Source of the DNA: Treponema porcinum
Lineage (GTDB): Bacteria; Spirochaetota; Spirochaetia; Treponematales; Treponemataceae
NCBI RefSeq assembly: GCF_900167145.1
Contig: NZ_FUWG01000010.1
Span: 1-64,000, forward strand
DNA length: 64,000 bases
Reading direction: 5' to 3'
Part shown: piece after piece, positions 9,147-16,936 of the stretch
Position numbering within the stretch: position 1 is the first letter of the stretch
How the letters are laid out: every line of letters begins with the position of its first letter
Translations under genes and position numbers: made by a program
The notes under the pieces: generated by a model
Databases searched by the model: none
The model's input: only the letters and a program-made list of their open reading frames with translations
Told to the model about the DNA's origin: nothing

Positions 9147-10504
9147 TTGCGGTCGTCAATCGGAATGTACTTCCGCTCCTCGCAGACGTTCTTGTATGCA
9201 GGGCGGTAAATTCTTCCGCCTGCAACGATTTCTTCTATTCTATGGGCAGACCAGCCGGCAATTCTTGAAATTGCAAAAATCGGCGTAAACAGTTCGCGAG
9301 GAATGTTCAGCATTGAATAGACAAAGCCGGAATACAAATCGACGTTTGCGCAGATACGCTTGTCTGAATGATGAACTTCCATAAGGATTTCAGGAGCGAC
9401 CTGTTCGATTGTCCTGTACAGGTTGAATTCTTCAAGACAGCCTTTTTCCTCTGCAAGCTGTTTTGCTTTTTCGCGGAGAAGAAGGGCGCGCGGATCGCTT
9501 ATCGTGTAGACGGCGTGCCCCATTCCGTAGATAAGTCCTGTGTTGTCAAACGCCTGTTTTTTTGCAATTTTATACAGATAGTCACGGATTTCCTTTTCGC
9601 TTGACCAGTCTTTTACGTTTTCCTTGATTTCGTCCATCATCTCTACTACGCGGATGTTCGCGCCTCCGTGACGACGACCTTTGAGTGAACCGACAGCAGC
9701 GGCAATGGCAGAATACGTATCCGTATCGGCAGAAGAAACGACGTGTACTGTAAGGGAAGAGTTGTTACCGCCGCCGTGTTCTGCGTGGATAATCAGTGCA
9801 AGGTCAAGAACCTGCGCTTCAAGTTTTGTATATTTTCCGTCAGGGCGGATTAAGTGCAGGAAATTTTCAGCAGTAGAAAGAGCAGGTATCGGGTTATGGA
9901 TGAACATACTCTGATTTTCGTAATAACGGCGGCGCGCCTGATAGCCGTAAGCAGCAAGGGTGGAAAAGCGTGAAATCAGTTCTATGCACTGGCGCATAAT
10001 GTTCGGAACAGACCTGTCCTCCGGGTTCTCATCGTAAGAGTAACTTGCAAGGACGCCGCGCGCAAGTTTGTTCATAATATCCTGAGACGGTGCTTTCATA
10101 ATCATATCTTCAGTAAAATTCGGCGGAAGGGAACGGACGCTGCCCAAAAAATCGCGGAAATTCTGAAGTTCCTCTTTTGTAGGAAGTTCTCCCATCAAAA
10201 GAAGATAAGCGCACTGCTCGTAGCAGTAGTCGTCGTGGCTTTCTGCATCTTTTACCAAATCAATAACGTCATATCCGCGGTACATAAGCCTTCCGGGAAC
10301 AGGGATTTTTTCTCCGTTCGCACCGATTTCATAGCCCACAACATCACCAATTCGCGTAAGACCAACAAGTACACCAGTTCCGTTTGCGTTTCTAAGACCG
10401 CGCTTTACATCATATTTTTCATATAAATCCGGATTAATAGGATCATTCAGAACTGCTCGGGAAGATAATTTTTCTATCATTTTATCAGTTATTTTACTAT
10501 TCAT
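9143..10504 (-). CDS. gltA: Citrate/2-methylcitrate synthase
   Basis: 453 residues. Catalyses condensation of acetyl-CoA with oxaloacetate (or propionyl-CoA for methylcitrate synthase). Family landmarks: MYRGYDVIDLV, HAEHGGGNNSS with the first catalytic His, GMGHAVYTISDPRA with the second, and the C-terminal YSGFVYSMLNIP with arginine-rich tail. The version with a long N-terminus is found in anaerobic Firmicutes and spirochaetes. In an organism without an evident full TCA cycle here it would feed glutamate synthesis; that is inference. Start supported by TAGGAGC at six bases and by the promoter at 10564-10592. First gene of the operon with rsuA and fhs. Confidence 0.92.
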   Translation of the reverse strand: MNSKITDKMIEKLSSRAVLNDPINPDLYEKYDVKRGLRNANGTGVLVGLTRIGDVVGYEIGANGEKIPVPGRLMYRGYDVIDLVKDAESHDDYCYEQCAYLLLMGELPTKEELQNFRDFLGSVRSLPPNFTEDMIMKAPSQDIMNKLARGVLASYSYDENPEDRSVPNIMRQCIELISRFSTLAAYGYQARRRYYENQSMFIHNPIPALSTAENFLHLIRPDGKYTKLEAQVLDLALIIHAEHGGGNNSSLTVHVVSSADTDTYSAIAAAVGSLKGRRHGGANIRVVEMMDEIKENVKDWSSEKEIRDYLYKIAKKQAFDNTGLIYGMGHAVYTISDPRALLLREKAKQLAEEKGCLEEFNLYRTIEQVAPEILMEVHHSDKRICANVDLYSGFVYSMLNIPRELFTPIFAISRIAGWSAHRIEEIVAGGRIYRPAYKNVCEERKYIPIDDRK

Positions 10505-10563
10505 AGCAGCTCCTATAAAAAAAATATGTATATTTATTCATTCCATTTTATTAGATTTTCATA

Positions 10564-10592
10564 ATTATACGGATTTATAGAGTGCGTATCAA
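10564..10592 (-). promoter_or_regulatory. Promoter of the gltA-rsuA-fhs operon
   Basis: -35 TTGATA (10587-10592), 17-base spacer, -10 TATAAT (10564-10569). Leaves a leader of about 50 bases with a normal Shine-Dalgarno. Confidence 0.75.
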
Positions 10593-10640
10593 GACAATAG
10601 AGAAAAAAAAGCAATTTAAAGGCAAAGGCAAAAACGGCGT

Positions 10641-11909
10641 TTATCTTCCGCGCCTTGCCTTTTCATCAGGAGTAATAATCGCGTCAATACCGATATTTTT
10701 CTGCTTTGCAAGTTTCATCACAAGTTCTTTAGTGTATTTTCCAGTTCCGCGTGGCACCGGATGCGGCTCGGCATCACCAATCAGAATGATTTTCCGCACA
10801 GCCTCAGAATCCCAGTCGTAGAATTCAAGTCCGCCGTAAAGGGCTTCGTACACCGCTTCAGGAATGTCTCCGCCTTCGTTTCCGCGGATTGTAAAGCCGT
10901 TCAGATTTTTTGTAAATACGGAAATATCACTCGTAAAATCAAAGAATTTTACAGGAATGTTTTTATAGCGATAGCTGTCAACATAATCGCGGTACAAAAG
11001 AAGCCCTAGCCGGAGCGAGCCGAATTCCCTGCACCCTTCAATCAGGCGCGGAACCCATTCCTTGCGCAGTTTTTCTATGTCGTCCTTCATACTGCCGGTA
11101 GAATCAATGACAAAAACTACGTCCGCCTTCTGCTTTGGTGAAATTGCCATCAGGGATTCCATAATGTCGTCTATAATTGAGTCAGGGCCTTTTGAATAAA
11201 TGAGAATGTCGGAAAATTCGGAAAATTTTTCGCTTGCCATAGGATTATAGTCATCCGTAAGGACAGGCACTTCCTTTTCCTCGATTTTTTCCACGACAGG
11301 CAGTTCCTCCTTCACCGGCTCTTTTACTTCTTTTTTTTCTATTTTTTTGCCCAAATCGAACATATACGGATTGTCGTAGAATTCGCCCGTGTAGTCCGCA
11401 TATTTTTTTGAAAATGCACGGATATTCATAAACGTACCGCGTCCGATTTTTACAGTTCCGTTCCTGCTCCACGGATATCCGAACTGCATTTCCGCCGGAA
11501 TATAAATATGGAATGCTTCGCCAAACTGCGCATCTTTTTCTGCAGAAGAATCAACAAGACTGAATTTTGAATATTCAGACTCAAGTTTTTTTCCGTCCAG
11601 AATACGCATTTCATCTCCGTTTACCTCATTGTATTCAAGCGCGCGGTAGGCATAGTTATCTGCTTTTCCTTCCGGGTCTTTAGTCGTTTCCGTAAGCATA
11701 ACTGATTCAACGCCAGGAATTTTCTTTATATACAGGTGATAGCCGGAAATTCCGCCGAAACTCCCGGACTCTTCGCCGGAAGCAGAACGTTCAGCATATT
11801 CCGGTTCAAGACGGATGTCCTGCGGTCTTATTAAAAGCGAATTCTGTGCGCTGCACAGCCAGGAAAAAGAGAAAACGGCAAAAAACAGGAAAAATCTGCA
11901 ACTTTTCAT
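10641..11909 (-). CDS. Exported von Willebrand factor A domain protein
   Basis: 422 residues with an N-terminal signal peptide (FFLFFAVFSFSWLCSA). Residues about 235-410 are a vWA domain with a MIDAS-type DxTGS motif (VVFVIDSTGSM) and later metal-site residues (RGNEGGDIPEA; LIGDAEPHP). The N-terminal half (residues 25-200) is a treponemal-type region of unknown fold, and residues about 180-200 are a Lys/Glu-rich linker. Probably a periplasmic or surface protein that binds a partner through a metal ion. Divergent from the 11997 gene; the ATG sits 6 bases after GATAAT without a Shine-Dalgarno. Confidence 0.78.
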   Translation of the reverse strand: MKSCRFFLFFAVFSFSWLCSAQNSLLIRPQDIRLEPEYAERSASGEESGSFGGISGYHLYIKKIPGVESVMLTETTKDPEGKADNYAYRALEYNEVNGDEMRILDGKKLESEYSKFSLVDSSAEKDAQFGEAFHIYIPAEMQFGYPWSRNGTVKIGRGTFMNIRAFSKKYADYTGEFYDNPYMFDLGKKIEKKEVKEPVKEELPVVEKIEEKEVPVLTDDYNPMASEKFSEFSDILIYSKGPDSIIDDIMESLMAISPKQKADVVFVIDSTGSMKDDIEKLRKEWVPRLIEGCREFGSLRLGLLLYRDYVDSYRYKNIPVKFFDFTSDISVFTKNLNGFTIRGNEGGDIPEAVYEALYGGLEFYDWDSEAVRKIILIGDAEPHPVPRGTGKYTKELVMKLAKQKNIGIDAIITPDEKARRGR

Positions 11910-11944
11910 ACGTTAATTATCGGCAGAAAGAACTGTATTTTTCA

Positions 11945-11974
11945 TTGAAAATAATCTCTTTTACGGTGTATAAT
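11945..11974 (+). promoter_or_regulatory. Promoter for the 11997-13674 gene pair
   Basis: -35 TTGAAA (11945-11950), 18-base spacer, -10 TATAAT (11969-11974). A second -10-like TATACT (11986-11991) lies five bases before the ATG, so a leaderless start is also possible. Confidence 0.6.
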
Positions 11975-11996
11975 GTATTTTACGGTATACTCCATT

Positions 11997-13076
11997 ATGA
12001 CAGAAAACAAAACAGAGTTTACACAAGTCGACATTTCTCAATTTTACGACATCACAGAAGAAAAAACAGAGCAGCAGGACGACGGCATTATACTTACGCC
12101 GAACGAGCGTGCCCTGTACGAAGAACTTATGGTCTACGTGCGGCAGAAAGAGCCGGAACGCGTAGAAATTCTGGAAAGCCGTATACGCGACCTGAACCAG
12201 CTTGCTTCAGCAATCGCGCGCTTTCCTTCCCTGCTTGAACGCCACGACATTCCGGGCGGAATAAGGACGCCGCAGCTTCTTATAGATTCGCTGATAAAGC
12301 ACCAGAACAGCGGCGATACGACACTCCAGCTTCCGTCAAAGGCAACGCTCGGAAAAGGCTATATCGTATCAAAAATCCACACGTTCTCTTCGCTTACAAG
12401 CTTAAGCCAGCGTGTAGGTGCCCCGGAAAAACTTACGCAGGCACTCCAGCTTGAAACAATTACGATGATGTTCACGCTTATGGCTGAAGACGTTTACCTG
12501 AACCTTATAAACGATGCAATGCAACCTATGGAATTCCGCAGGGAATGGGCACTTGCGCTTCTTCTTCTGTGGGAACACAGGAACGACCAGACAATCGAAT
12601 CCGTTGCACCAGTCCTTCAGTCCGTATGGAGTGCGCGCCGTAAACTTGCGCCGGCATTCGGCACGATGATGGGAACAAGCGAACTTCTCCTTATGTCAAT
12701 TCAGATGGACGAACAGTGGATTCAGTTCATAAAGCAGAAAATGGGAGAACAGGGCGTTTCTCAGGCAATGGAAGAATTCCTGTTCGGCATTTCATACGAG
12801 CAGATAAAGCATCTTAGGGAAATTCTTAAAACAAAGGGAATTCCTGCAATCAGCCGTGACGAAGTATCGTCTTTTTTAGGCGAACACGTAAAATCTGATG
12901 CTGGATTAGGCTACAGGGATTTCTACGCCCTGTACACAGTCCGCCGCGATAACGCACGCGCCCGCGCACGAATGAAACTTGAAGGTCCGCACCAGACACT
13001 TGAAGACTACTTCATTCAGTTTGTAACAGAAAAAAACAGGGAGAAGCAGAGCAATGACACCTTCGCAAAACCGTGA
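11997..13076 (+). CDS. Conserved protein of unknown function (spirochaete type)
   Basis: 359 residues, soluble, no signal peptide or membrane segment. Middle region is helix-rich (LTQALQLETITMMFTLMAED; EWALALLLLWEHRND) with an acidic N-terminus. I do not recognise a domain. It overlaps the following XRE/cupin regulator by 23 bases, so the two are made together and the regulator may act with it. The ATG at 11997 was taken over one eight codons upstream because the upstream ATG overlaps the -10 box. Confidence 0.7.
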   Translation: MTENKTEFTQVDISQFYDITEEKTEQQDDGIILTPNERALYEELMVYVRQKEPERVEILESRIRDLNQLASAIARFPSLLERHDIPGGIRTPQLLIDSLIKHQNSGDTTLQLPSKATLGKGYIVSKIHTFSSLTSLSQRVGAPEKLTQALQLETITMMFTLMAEDVYLNLINDAMQPMEFRREWALALLLLWEHRNDQTIESVAPVLQSVWSARRKLAPAFGTMMGTSELLLMSIQMDEQWIQFIKQKMGEQGVSQAMEEFLFGISYEQIKHLREILKTKGIPAISRDEVSSFLGEHVKSDAGLGYRDFYALYTVRRDNARARARMKLEGPHQTLEDYFIQFVTEKNREKQSNDTFAKP

Positions 13077-13674
13077 GCAGACGGAACTTGAGCCTGCAAA
13101 GAAAATACCGATTAAATTCGGGGAAAAACTCAGGAAAGTGCGCGAACACAAAGGCTACACCCTTAAGATGGTCGCAAAGGCAGCCGGGGTAAGCGAAAGT
13201 CTTGTGTCGCAGATAGAACGCAATCACGTATCCCCGGCAATAGATACGCTTCTTGCCCTTGCAGACGTTCTTGACATCAATCTTGAATTCCTTTTTGAAG
13301 AATACAGGCGCGAACGCCCCGTACACATAATACGCTGCGGAGAACGCCCTACAATCCACGAAGATGACGTTACTTATGAACAGATTGCGCGCCCGGAAGA
13401 GGACGACAAATCAAACGCGTTTGAATCATACGTTCTGAAAATTCCGCCGCACTCGCACACGCACCGCGGTTCTTACGGTCACATAGGGCGCGAATTCGGC
13501 GTAATAATACAGGGAAGCTGCATTCTAAAATACGAGAACCACGAATACGTACTGAATAAGGGAGACAGCGTTTCGTTCCCGGCAAGCTGCCCCCATACGC
13601 TGGAAAACACTGGCGATGACGTTCTTAAGGCAATCTGGACAGTAAGTCCGCCACAGCGCTTTATTGAGCAGTAG
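13054..13674 (+). CDS. XRE-family regulator with C-terminal cupin domain
   Basis: 206 residues. Residues about 26-88 form an XRE helix-turn-helix (LRKVREHKGYTLKMVAKAAG then VSESLVSQIERNHVSPAIDT). Residues about 125-200 form a cupin barrel (FGVIIQGSCILKYENHEYVL, GDSVSFPASCPHTLENTGDD). Such HTH-cupin proteins sense a small ligand and control uptake or catabolic genes; the ligand here is unknown. Start has GGGAG upstream inside the preceding gene. Its 3' end overlaps a convergent lipoprotein gene by 14 bases. Confidence 0.88.
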   Translation: MTPSQNREQTELEPAKKIPIKFGEKLRKVREHKGYTLKMVAKAAGVSESLVSQIERNHVSPAIDTLLALADVLDINLEFLFEEYRRERPVHIIRCGERPTIHEDDVTYEQIARPEEDDKSNAFESYVLKIPPHSHTHRGSYGHIGREFGVIIQGSCILKYENHEYVLNKGDSVSFPASCPHTLENTGDDVLKAIWTVSPPQRFIEQ

Positions 13675-14059
13675 TCTTATATCTTTCTGGAATTGAGTTC
13701 ATTCCCATCTGCGCAAGTTTTTTGTATGCCGCAGGAACAGAGCCGAATTCCGCATTCTCAAAGATAGAAAGAATTTCACTGAAACAGGCATACGCCTGCT
13801 CATACTTTTTCTGCTTAAGGTAAAGATGCCCAAGTTCATAGCGCGCTTCTACGTACACAGCCGTATCCATACCGTAACGCCGGATTACCGCATTATAGTA
13901 TGCTTCTGCCGCAGTGTAGTTGGAAATGCCCATTGCATCCTGCCCCAGCTGAATGAGCTGTGTTGAAGAAGCATCCGCCGGAATTTCAGGAACTGAATTA
14001 CAACCGGCAAGAACAAATAAAAAAACTGTAAAAATTATTGTAGAAATGTTTTTTTTCAT
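13661..14059 (-). CDS. Small TPR lipoprotein
   Basis: 132 residues. Signal with lipobox VLAGC (Cys19), then two TPR-like helical hairpins (GISNYTAAEAYYNAVIRRYG; ARYELGHLYLKQKKYEQAYA). A periplasmic lipid-anchored adaptor is the natural reading. It overlaps the convergent regulator gene at its 3' end, and neither gene has a visible terminator between them. Confidence 0.8.
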   Translation of the reverse strand: MKKNISTIIFTVFLFVLAGCNSVPEIPADASSTQLIQLGQDAMGISNYTAAEAYYNAVIRRYGMDTAVYVEARYELGHLYLKQKKYEQAYACFSEILSIFENAEFGSVPAAYKKLAQMGMNSIPERYKTTAQ

Positions 14060-14119
14060 ATTCTCTAGTGTATCGGTATGAGGGCATAAAAATCAACACC
14101 CTGCACAACTTTTACCGTA

Positions 14120-15868
14120 TTACTGCGCAGTGTAAGGCAAAGTGCCGCGCACAGTATATTCACCGTTCAGTGCGCCGAATAACGCTTCAAACGTATACGG
14201 TGAATAGCTGTAGCCTGCAAGAATGCTGTCTGCCCAGTCAAGCGCAAATGAATACGACGGAGTCATAATTGAAAGAACGATGACTTTCTTTCCCAACGGT
14301 TTAAGTGCCTGTGCAATTGCAGCACTCCGTTCGCTTGAAACGCAGATTATAACCGTATCATAACCGGCGGCTGTTTTTACGATATTTTCGCTCATCCATG
14401 CAGTTTCGTTAGGTCCAGGCTCATAGCTGAAACGGAATTCTGCGCAGTCCGGATAACGCTTTCTCCCTGCCTCAAAAAATTTCGGAAGCGAACCGGCAAG
14501 CAGCACCGAACCGGCATTTTCACTGAGCAAAGGAACTTCCCCCTGCTTGAAAAACGTTATTGAACGGCACGCCTGCTCCAAAAAGAAAAGCTGTCCTTCC
14601 TTGTCCGGAATATGATGCGAAACAGAAGATGCATCCGGGTAAAGCGGTGCTGCATTTCCACCCTTAAAATAGTCAAGTTTTGCCTTTATGACATTGTACG
14701 CCGCATCCTTTATGCGTTCCCTAAATAATTCATCCTGCTGCATAAGCGAAAGGTTGTTTGTCCAAAGTGCCTCGTTAAGGCGCGCCGTCGTAGAAGAAAT
14801 TACAATGTCGTTTCCTGCTTCAATAGCCATTCGGAATGCGTTTGAAAGAGAGCCTGCATAAAGCGTATCTCCGTTCATCATCATATCGTCCGTAATGATA
14901 AGACCTTTATAGCCAAGCTCACCGCGAAGTAAATCAGTCAGAAAATATTTTGAAAGGGAAGCCGGAGCGCCGCTTGAATCAATTTTAGGAAAAGAAAGAT
15001 GACCTGACATAACGGCAGGAATATTCTCTTTTATAAGATAGATAAAAGGAACGAGCTCGCGCTTTTTGAACGTTTCAAAATCAACATCGATTACAGGAAG
15101 CTTTATGTGGGAATCAGAATCGGTGTCGCCGTGACCGGGAAAATGCTTTGCAGTAGGAATGACGCCTGCGGCAATACTTCCTGCGGCAAACGCACCGCCT
15201 AAAAGCCCGACTTTTTGCGGATTTTCGCCGAACGAGCGCGTTCCGATAATCGTAGAATCGTGGTTCGTAAACAAATCTACAGGCGGCGCAAAATTCATAT
15301 TTATTCCGAGCGCCTTTATTTCACGGCTTATATAATACGCGCTGTACCAGGCATCGGCAGGATAGCCAGATGCACCGATAGCCATATTTCCCGGAGTATT
15401 CGCCGTTTCGCCCTTAACGTGACGAATCCAGCCGCCTTCCTGATCAGTTGCAACAAAAAGCGGAATTTTAAAACGGCGCGAAGCCGCGCTCTTTTGCAGT
15501 GAAGAAATTGATTTTGCAACAAGATTTATGTCATCCGTGTTCCAGCCAAAAACCTTGACGCTTCCAAGACCGCGTCCGCCCACCCATTGATACAAAAGTT
15601 TTTCAGGCTCTGCACCTGCCCACCCGAACATTAAAATCTGCGCATAAAGTTCCTCGTCCGTCATACGATCAACAAGAGAACGCGCAAGAAGTTCGTTCGG
15701 ATAGTCGCTCCAGAAATCAATCTGAACTTCCGGTGGAATAGTATTTTCTTTATGGCGAGAAGCCACATCCTGCGCAGAAACAGGAGAAACAATTAAAAAT
15801 GCCGAAACGCAGAAAACCGAAAACAGTAAAACGCGGACAGAACGCACGCAGCATAAAATCAGCTTCAT
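14120..15868 (-). CDS. Glycoside hydrolase family 3, beta-N-acetylhexosaminidase type
   Basis: 582 residues with a signal peptide, so exported. The GH3 catalytic domain (about 60-400) carries the NagZ-type signature KHFPGHGDTDSDSH, whose His-Asp dyad is the general acid/base, and LIITDDMMMNG with the nucleophile Asp; FVATDQEGGWIRHVKG is also typical. A second, C-terminal domain (about 420-582) resembles the GH3 C-domain. NagZ enzymes remove N-acetylglucosamine from muropeptides; an exported two-domain form could also work on chitin-like food. Its ATG overlaps the trxB stop by four bases. Confidence 0.88.
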   Translation of the reverse strand: MKLILCCVRSVRVLLFSVFCVSAFLIVSPVSAQDVASRHKENTIPPEVQIDFWSDYPNELLARSLVDRMTDEELYAQILMFGWAGAEPEKLLYQWVGGRGLGSVKVFGWNTDDINLVAKSISSLQKSAASRRFKIPLFVATDQEGGWIRHVKGETANTPGNMAIGASGYPADAWYSAYYISREIKALGINMNFAPPVDLFTNHDSTIIGTRSFGENPQKVGLLGGAFAAGSIAAGVIPTAKHFPGHGDTDSDSHIKLPVIDVDFETFKKRELVPFIYLIKENIPAVMSGHLSFPKIDSSGAPASLSKYFLTDLLRGELGYKGLIITDDMMMNGDTLYAGSLSNAFRMAIEAGNDIVISSTTARLNEALWTNNLSLMQQDELFRERIKDAAYNVIKAKLDYFKGGNAAPLYPDASSVSHHIPDKEGQLFFLEQACRSITFFKQGEVPLLSENAGSVLLAGSLPKFFEAGRKRYPDCAEFRFSYEPGPNETAWMSENIVKTAAGYDTVIICVSSERSAAIAQALKPLGKKVIVLSIMTPSYSFALDWADSILAGYSYSPYTFEALFGALNGEYTVRGTLPYTAQ

Positions 15869-16815
15869 TTTGACTCTCCGCGCTTAAGGCTGTCGATATA
15901 TTTTTCTGCGGAGAACGCCGCAACTGCACCGTCCGAACATGCCGTAACAATCTGACGAAGGGGTTTTGAACGTATGTCACCGGCGCAGAAAAGTCCGGGA
16001 ACAGCCGTCGCCATAGATTCATCCGTAACGATATAGCCGCCGATGTCTTTTTTAAGGAAATCAATAAGATTCGTGCGCGGCTTCATCCCTGCAAAAATAA
16101 ATACTCCGTCCGCAGAAACAGTTTCCTCTGCACTGCCGTCAGGTGCAGAAAGAATGACGCCGCTTACTCCGCCGCCGTTTTTCCCAGCATCACCGCCCGT
16201 AATCTTTTTTACTACAGTATTCAGCCGCACCTGAATATTCGGTGCAGACATTACCCGGTCAACGGAAACTTTCTGTGCACGAAATTCAGCGCGGCGGTGT
16301 ACAAGAATTACGCGGGATGCAAGTTTCGAAAGAAAAAGTGCCTCTGTACAGGCAGAATCACCGCCGCCGACAACAACGACTGTCTTTCCGCGGAAAAACG
16401 GACCGTCGCATACAGCGCAGTAGGAAACGCCTCGTCCGAAAAATTCCCTTTCACCCTCAACGCCAAGAGTCTTATGCTCCGCACCGGAAGCTACAAGAAC
16501 CGAATACGCCCGGAAGGCCTCACGGGACGTTTTTATATAGAAGAAATCACCTTTTTTATCAATAGAACTGACCGCCGCCTGAACAAAACGCGCTCCGAAC
16601 GCTTCTGCCTGAGTGCGCATTGAATTTGAAAGAACCGTACCGCTTACGGCAGGAAATACGCCGGGATAATTTTCAAGGCTGTCAATCTGAACTGCCTGTC
16701 CGCCGGAAACGCTTTCATCAAGCACGCACGTATCAAGCCCGGAGCGCGCTCCGTAAAGTGCCGCAGAAAGTCCTGCCGCTCCGCTGCCAATAATCAAAAA
16801 ATCAACGTCTGTCAT
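15865..16815 (-). CDS. trxB: Thioredoxin-disulfide reductase
   Basis: 316 residues, FAD/NADPH flavoprotein keeping thioredoxin reduced. FAD-binding GSGAAGLSAALYGARSG, redox-active CAVC (C133, C136), NADPH-binding VVVVGGGDSACTEALF and C-terminal GLFCAGDIR are intact. Length is standard. The start lacks a Shine-Dalgarno and lies 7 bases after an extended -10 (TGCTATACT, 16823-16831 region), so the transcript is probably leaderless. First gene of a two-gene unit with the GH3 enzyme, an odd functional pairing. Confidence 0.95.
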   Translation of the reverse strand: MTDVDFLIIGSGAAGLSAALYGARSGLDTCVLDESVSGGQAVQIDSLENYPGVFPAVSGTVLSNSMRTQAEAFGARFVQAAVSSIDKKGDFFYIKTSREAFRAYSVLVASGAEHKTLGVEGEREFFGRGVSYCAVCDGPFFRGKTVVVVGGGDSACTEALFLSKLASRVILVHRRAEFRAQKVSVDRVMSAPNIQVRLNTVVKKITGGDAGKNGGGVSGVILSAPDGSAEETVSADGVFIFAGMKPRTNLIDFLKKDIGGYIVTDESMATAVPGLFCAGDIRSKPLRQIVTACSDGAVAAFSAEKYIDSLKRGESK

Positions 16816-16822
16816 ACAAACG

Positions 16823-16831
16823 AGTATAGCA
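16823..16831 (-). promoter_or_regulatory. Extended -10 promoter of trxB
   Basis: TGC followed by TATACT (-10 at 16823-16828) with 7 bases to the ATG at 16815. No good -35. Confidence 0.55.
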
Positions 16832-16900
16832 AGTTTGCAGGAAAAAATAAACGGAGAAAAGGAAGTCCTTCACCATTCACGCACCTTAACGGTTTGTCTA

Positions 16901-16930
16901 TTGTTAAACTTAAGGGATTGCGTGTAAAAT
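16901..16930 (+). promoter_or_regulatory. polA promoter, leaderless arrangement
   Basis: -35 TTGTTA (16901-16906), 18-base spacer, -10 TAAAAT (16925-16930), six bases to the ATG at 16937. Confidence 0.65.
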
Positions 16931-16936
16931 ACCCGT